From DASXTW01 sp046726275 (GTDB lineage Bacteria > Actinomycetota > UBA4738), in assembly GCA_046726275.1 (NCBI GenBank), contig JBKPAF010000058.1:1-14842 (forward strand): DNA of 14,842 bases, read 5' to 3'. Positions 13,408 to 14,842 of this stretch are shown here, piece by piece (positions within the stretch are counted from its first letter, which is position 1; each line of letters begins with the position of its first letter). Made by a program: the position numbers and the translations under genes. Below the pieces are notes generated by a model. That model ran no database searches. It saw only the letters and a list, made by a program, of their open reading frames with translations, and had not been told where the DNA came from.

Positions 13408-14433
13408 TCAGCGCGACAGGCGATCGGCGAGGTACTTAAGCGACAACGGATACCGGTACTCGATGGCGCCGTGCTTGGCGTCGAACAGCTCGAAGAACAC
13501 GTCGGTGACCCCGACCTCCTCCAGGGCTCGCCGGAACGCCTCGGCCCCCAGGTCGAGGTAGTACTCATCCTTCTTTCCCGCGTCGATGTAGATCGCCGTC
13601 ATCGAGCGGAGATCCTGGGCGTGACTCGGCACCATCCGCACCGGGTCCCAGGCGAGCCACCGTTCCCAGATCTCGGGAACGAGCTCGCTCGTGGCGGGGT
13701 CGAACGGAAGTCGGACCGTGCCGTCCGGATCGGTCGAATAGCAGGCCGCCATGCACCAATCGTTCAGGAGCTCGGCGTCCGAGTCCTTCGAGAAGGCTGG
13801 ACGGCTCCGGAAGTCCTCCCAGAACCGGTCGAACGACCCCTCGTACTCGTCCCGAAGGGTCCGGGCACAGACCCGGAACTCGGGCAGGTAGCACGCCTCG
13901 AACAGCGCATCTCCGGCGTGGGTGGCGAGACCTCCCCACAGATCCGGTCGCAGCATCGGGGTGACCATGGCGCCGTAGCCACCGCTCGACTTCCCGGCGA
14001 TCCCCCTCCGCTCCCGGTCGGGGAGGGTCCGATAGGTCCCGTCGACCCAGGGCACGACCTCCTCGCACAGGTACGTGTGGTACTGGCCGGTCCCGGGCGA
14101 GTCGAGGAACTGGCTTCCGCCCAGAGAGGTCCAGCAATCGACCCACACCACGATGCACGGCGGGGCCTCCCCGCTCCCGAAGAGGTCGTCGGCGAGCTCA
14201 GGAAAGTTCTTGCGGAACGGCGCGCGGTTGCGCCACATGTCCAGTTGACCCGTCAGACCCTGGATCACGTAGATGGAGGGATACCGCCGACGCGGCTCAT
14301 CGTCGTAGCCGGGCGGGAGGTAGACCCACAGAGGCCGCTGATACGGGTCGTGCAGGGGATTGTCGCGGAGAGCCTTGCTCTCGAAGACGGTCTCCTCGAC
14401 GCGTCCCGCGAGCTCGAACGACCAGGGTCGCAT
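13408..14433 (-). CDS. Alpha/beta-hydrolase esterase of the Esterase D/Fes family
   Basis: This 341-residue serine hydrolase resembles the PF00756 esterase group, which includes S-formylglutathione hydrolase, enterochelin esterase and antigen 85. RPLWVYLPPGYDDEPRRRYP is the usual opening strand, and YVIQGLTG follows. The nucleophile elbow is GKSSGG (Ser149 within G-K-S-S-G). A likely acid lies in IDAGKKDEYY, and the catalytic His321 in AKHGAIEYR near the end. No signal peptide is seen, so the enzyme is probably cytoplasmic. The ATG is preceded by GGAGGG at 4 bases. It is convergent with htrA. The substrate cannot be read from the sequence; a carboxylic ester or peptide-like ester is the general expectation. 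Confidence 0.83.
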   Translation of the reverse strand: MRPWSFELAGRVEETVFESKALRDNPLHDPYQRPLWVYLPPGYDDEPRRRYPSIYVIQGLTGQLDMWRNRAPFRKNFPELADDLFGSGEAPPCIVVWVDCWTSLGGSQFLDSPGTGQYHTYLCEEVVPWVDGTYRTLPDRERRGIAGKSSGGYGAMVTPMLRPDLWGGLATHAGDALFEACYLPEFRVCARTLRDEYEGSFDRFWEDFRSRPAFSKDSDAELLNDWCMAACYSTDPDGTVRLPFDPATSELVPEIWERWLAWDPVRMVPSHAQDLRSMTAIYIDAGKKDEYYLDLGAEAFRRALEEVGVTDVFFELFDAKHGAIEYRYPLSLKYLADRLSR

Positions 14434-14462
14434 GGGTCCCTCCCTCCGGACGGCGGCGCCCG

Positions 14463-14471
14463 ATGCTAGCA
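14463..14471 (-). promoter_or_regulatory. Candidate extended -10 element for the esterase gene
   Basis: Read on the - strand, TG-C-TAGCAT lies 29 bases upstream of the esterase ATG. That would give a leader of about 20 bases containing the GGAGGG ribosome binding site. It resembles the htrA element TG-C-TAGCCT at 12305-12313. No -35 element is convincing. Confidence 0.35.
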
Positions 14472-14487
14472 GGGAGGGGGTGAGCGC

Positions 14488-14842
14488 CTACTGCGTGTTC
14501 GAGCGGACCCGGATGACCCCCCGGCCGAGCTCGACCACACCCTGCCCGACGAGTTGCCCCAGCATGCGGCTCACCGTCTCGCGGGAAACGTGAAGGACGC
14601 CGGCCAGCTGGGCATGCGTGATCCTGACGGAGACGGGATCACCGTTCTGCCCGGCCGGAGTGGCCAACTCCTCCAACAGCATCTTCAGGGCGACGTCGGC
14701 AGGGGCCTGGGTGAGGATCGCGGCCCGGCGGATGGTCTGGGTCAGGCAGCTCCCCGAGCAGCGAAGGATCCCCGCCGCGATCGCGGGACGGGCGTCGATC
14801 AAATGATCGAACTCCGAGCGATTCAGCAGCAGCAGCTGGGAC
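14488..14842 (-). CDS. Crp/Fnr-family transcriptional regulator, C-terminal part (start outside window)
   Basis: The frame stays open to the window edge, giving 118 visible residues. They begin at the end of the cyclic-nucleotide-binding-like domain (LLLLNRSEFDHLIDARPAIA), continue through the long dimer helix, and finish with a winged helix of the Crp type (SVRITHAQLAGVLHVSRETV, then SRMLGQLVGQGVVELGRG). SRETVSRML is the usual recognition helix. CSGSC in the visible dimer-helix region offers two cysteines, but there is no evidence that they bind a cluster. The effector-binding domain lies mostly outside the window, so cAMP, redox or other sensing cannot be judged. The stop is 54 bases upstream of the esterase start on the same strand. 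The candidate esterase promoter lies in that gap, so cotranscription is possible but not required. Confidence 0.9.
   Translation of the reverse strand, partial: SQLLLLNRSEFDHLIDARPAIAAGILRCSGSCLTQTIRRAAILTQAPADVALKMLLEELATPAGQNGDPVSVRITHAQLAGVLHVSRETVSRMLGQLVGQGVVELGRGVIRVRSNTQ

Noticed and set aside
13471..14469. A 332-codon + strand frame opposite the esterase gene.
   Set aside because: The - strand esterase has a complete catalytic motif set and a good ribosome binding site; the + strand frame has none.
1..14842. Mobile elements, CRISPR arrays, tRNA or rRNA genes, and toxin-antitoxin or defence genes.
   Set aside because: No transposase, integrase, regularly spaced repeats, tRNA-like folds or known defence domains were found on reading both strands.

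Overview
This 14.8 kb window is GC-rich and densely coded, and looks like ordinary chromosome from a high-GC bacterium. I infer an uncultivated, deep-branching member of the Actinomycetota. The reasons are an RskA-type anti-sigma factor, a SufR/COG2345-like regulator, GTG starts, few Shine-Dalgarno sites on some genes, and an Lgt C-terminus of the kind I associate with deep actinobacterial lineages. A Chloroflexota origin cannot be excluded. I see no tRNA, rRNA, CRISPR array, transposase or prophage gene.

Left part (1-4003, + strand). The window opens inside lgt. It continues with an ECF sigma factor and an overlapping membrane protein that is probably its anti-sigma factor. Next come a secreted, membrane-anchored cupredoxin and a lipoprotein of the PQQ-dependent glucose/sorbosone dehydrogenase family. 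The sigma gene and the cupredoxin gene are each preceded by the same promoter layout, GGAACC-N16-YGTAC. This suggests that the sigma factor drives both itself and the cupredoxin, so this part may be a small regulon for extracytoplasmic redox chemistry.

Middle (4000-5873). mrp, an Fe-S cluster carrier ATPase on the - strand, is divergent from a SufR-like winged-helix regulator with a conserved-type cysteine set. This suggests Fe-S-responsive control of mrp.

Centre (5880-10729, - strand). A likely operon reads nfeD (membrane serine protease), an SPFH/slipin gene, a DUF255/YyaL-type thioredoxin-fold protein and a SAM methyltransferase. nfeD and the slipin gene overlap by 4 bases, and the last two genes are 8 bases apart.

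Right part (10730-14842). Divergent from nfeD is a second ECF sigma factor, overlapping by 4 bases a zinc-finger/RskA anti-sigma factor. An HtrA-like protease with no visible export signal follows. A tandem 21-base direct repeat lies just upstream of htrA, and a long foldable sequence fills the gap to a convergent alpha/beta-hydrolase esterase gene. The window ends inside a Crp/Fnr-family regulator. The nfeD/SPFH operon and the sigma/anti-sigma/HtrA set together look like a membrane and protein quality-control neighbourhood.

No gene here is of a wholly unknown type. The most useful new observations are regulatory: the paired ECF promoters, the htrA tandem repeat and the SufR-like/mrp pairing.
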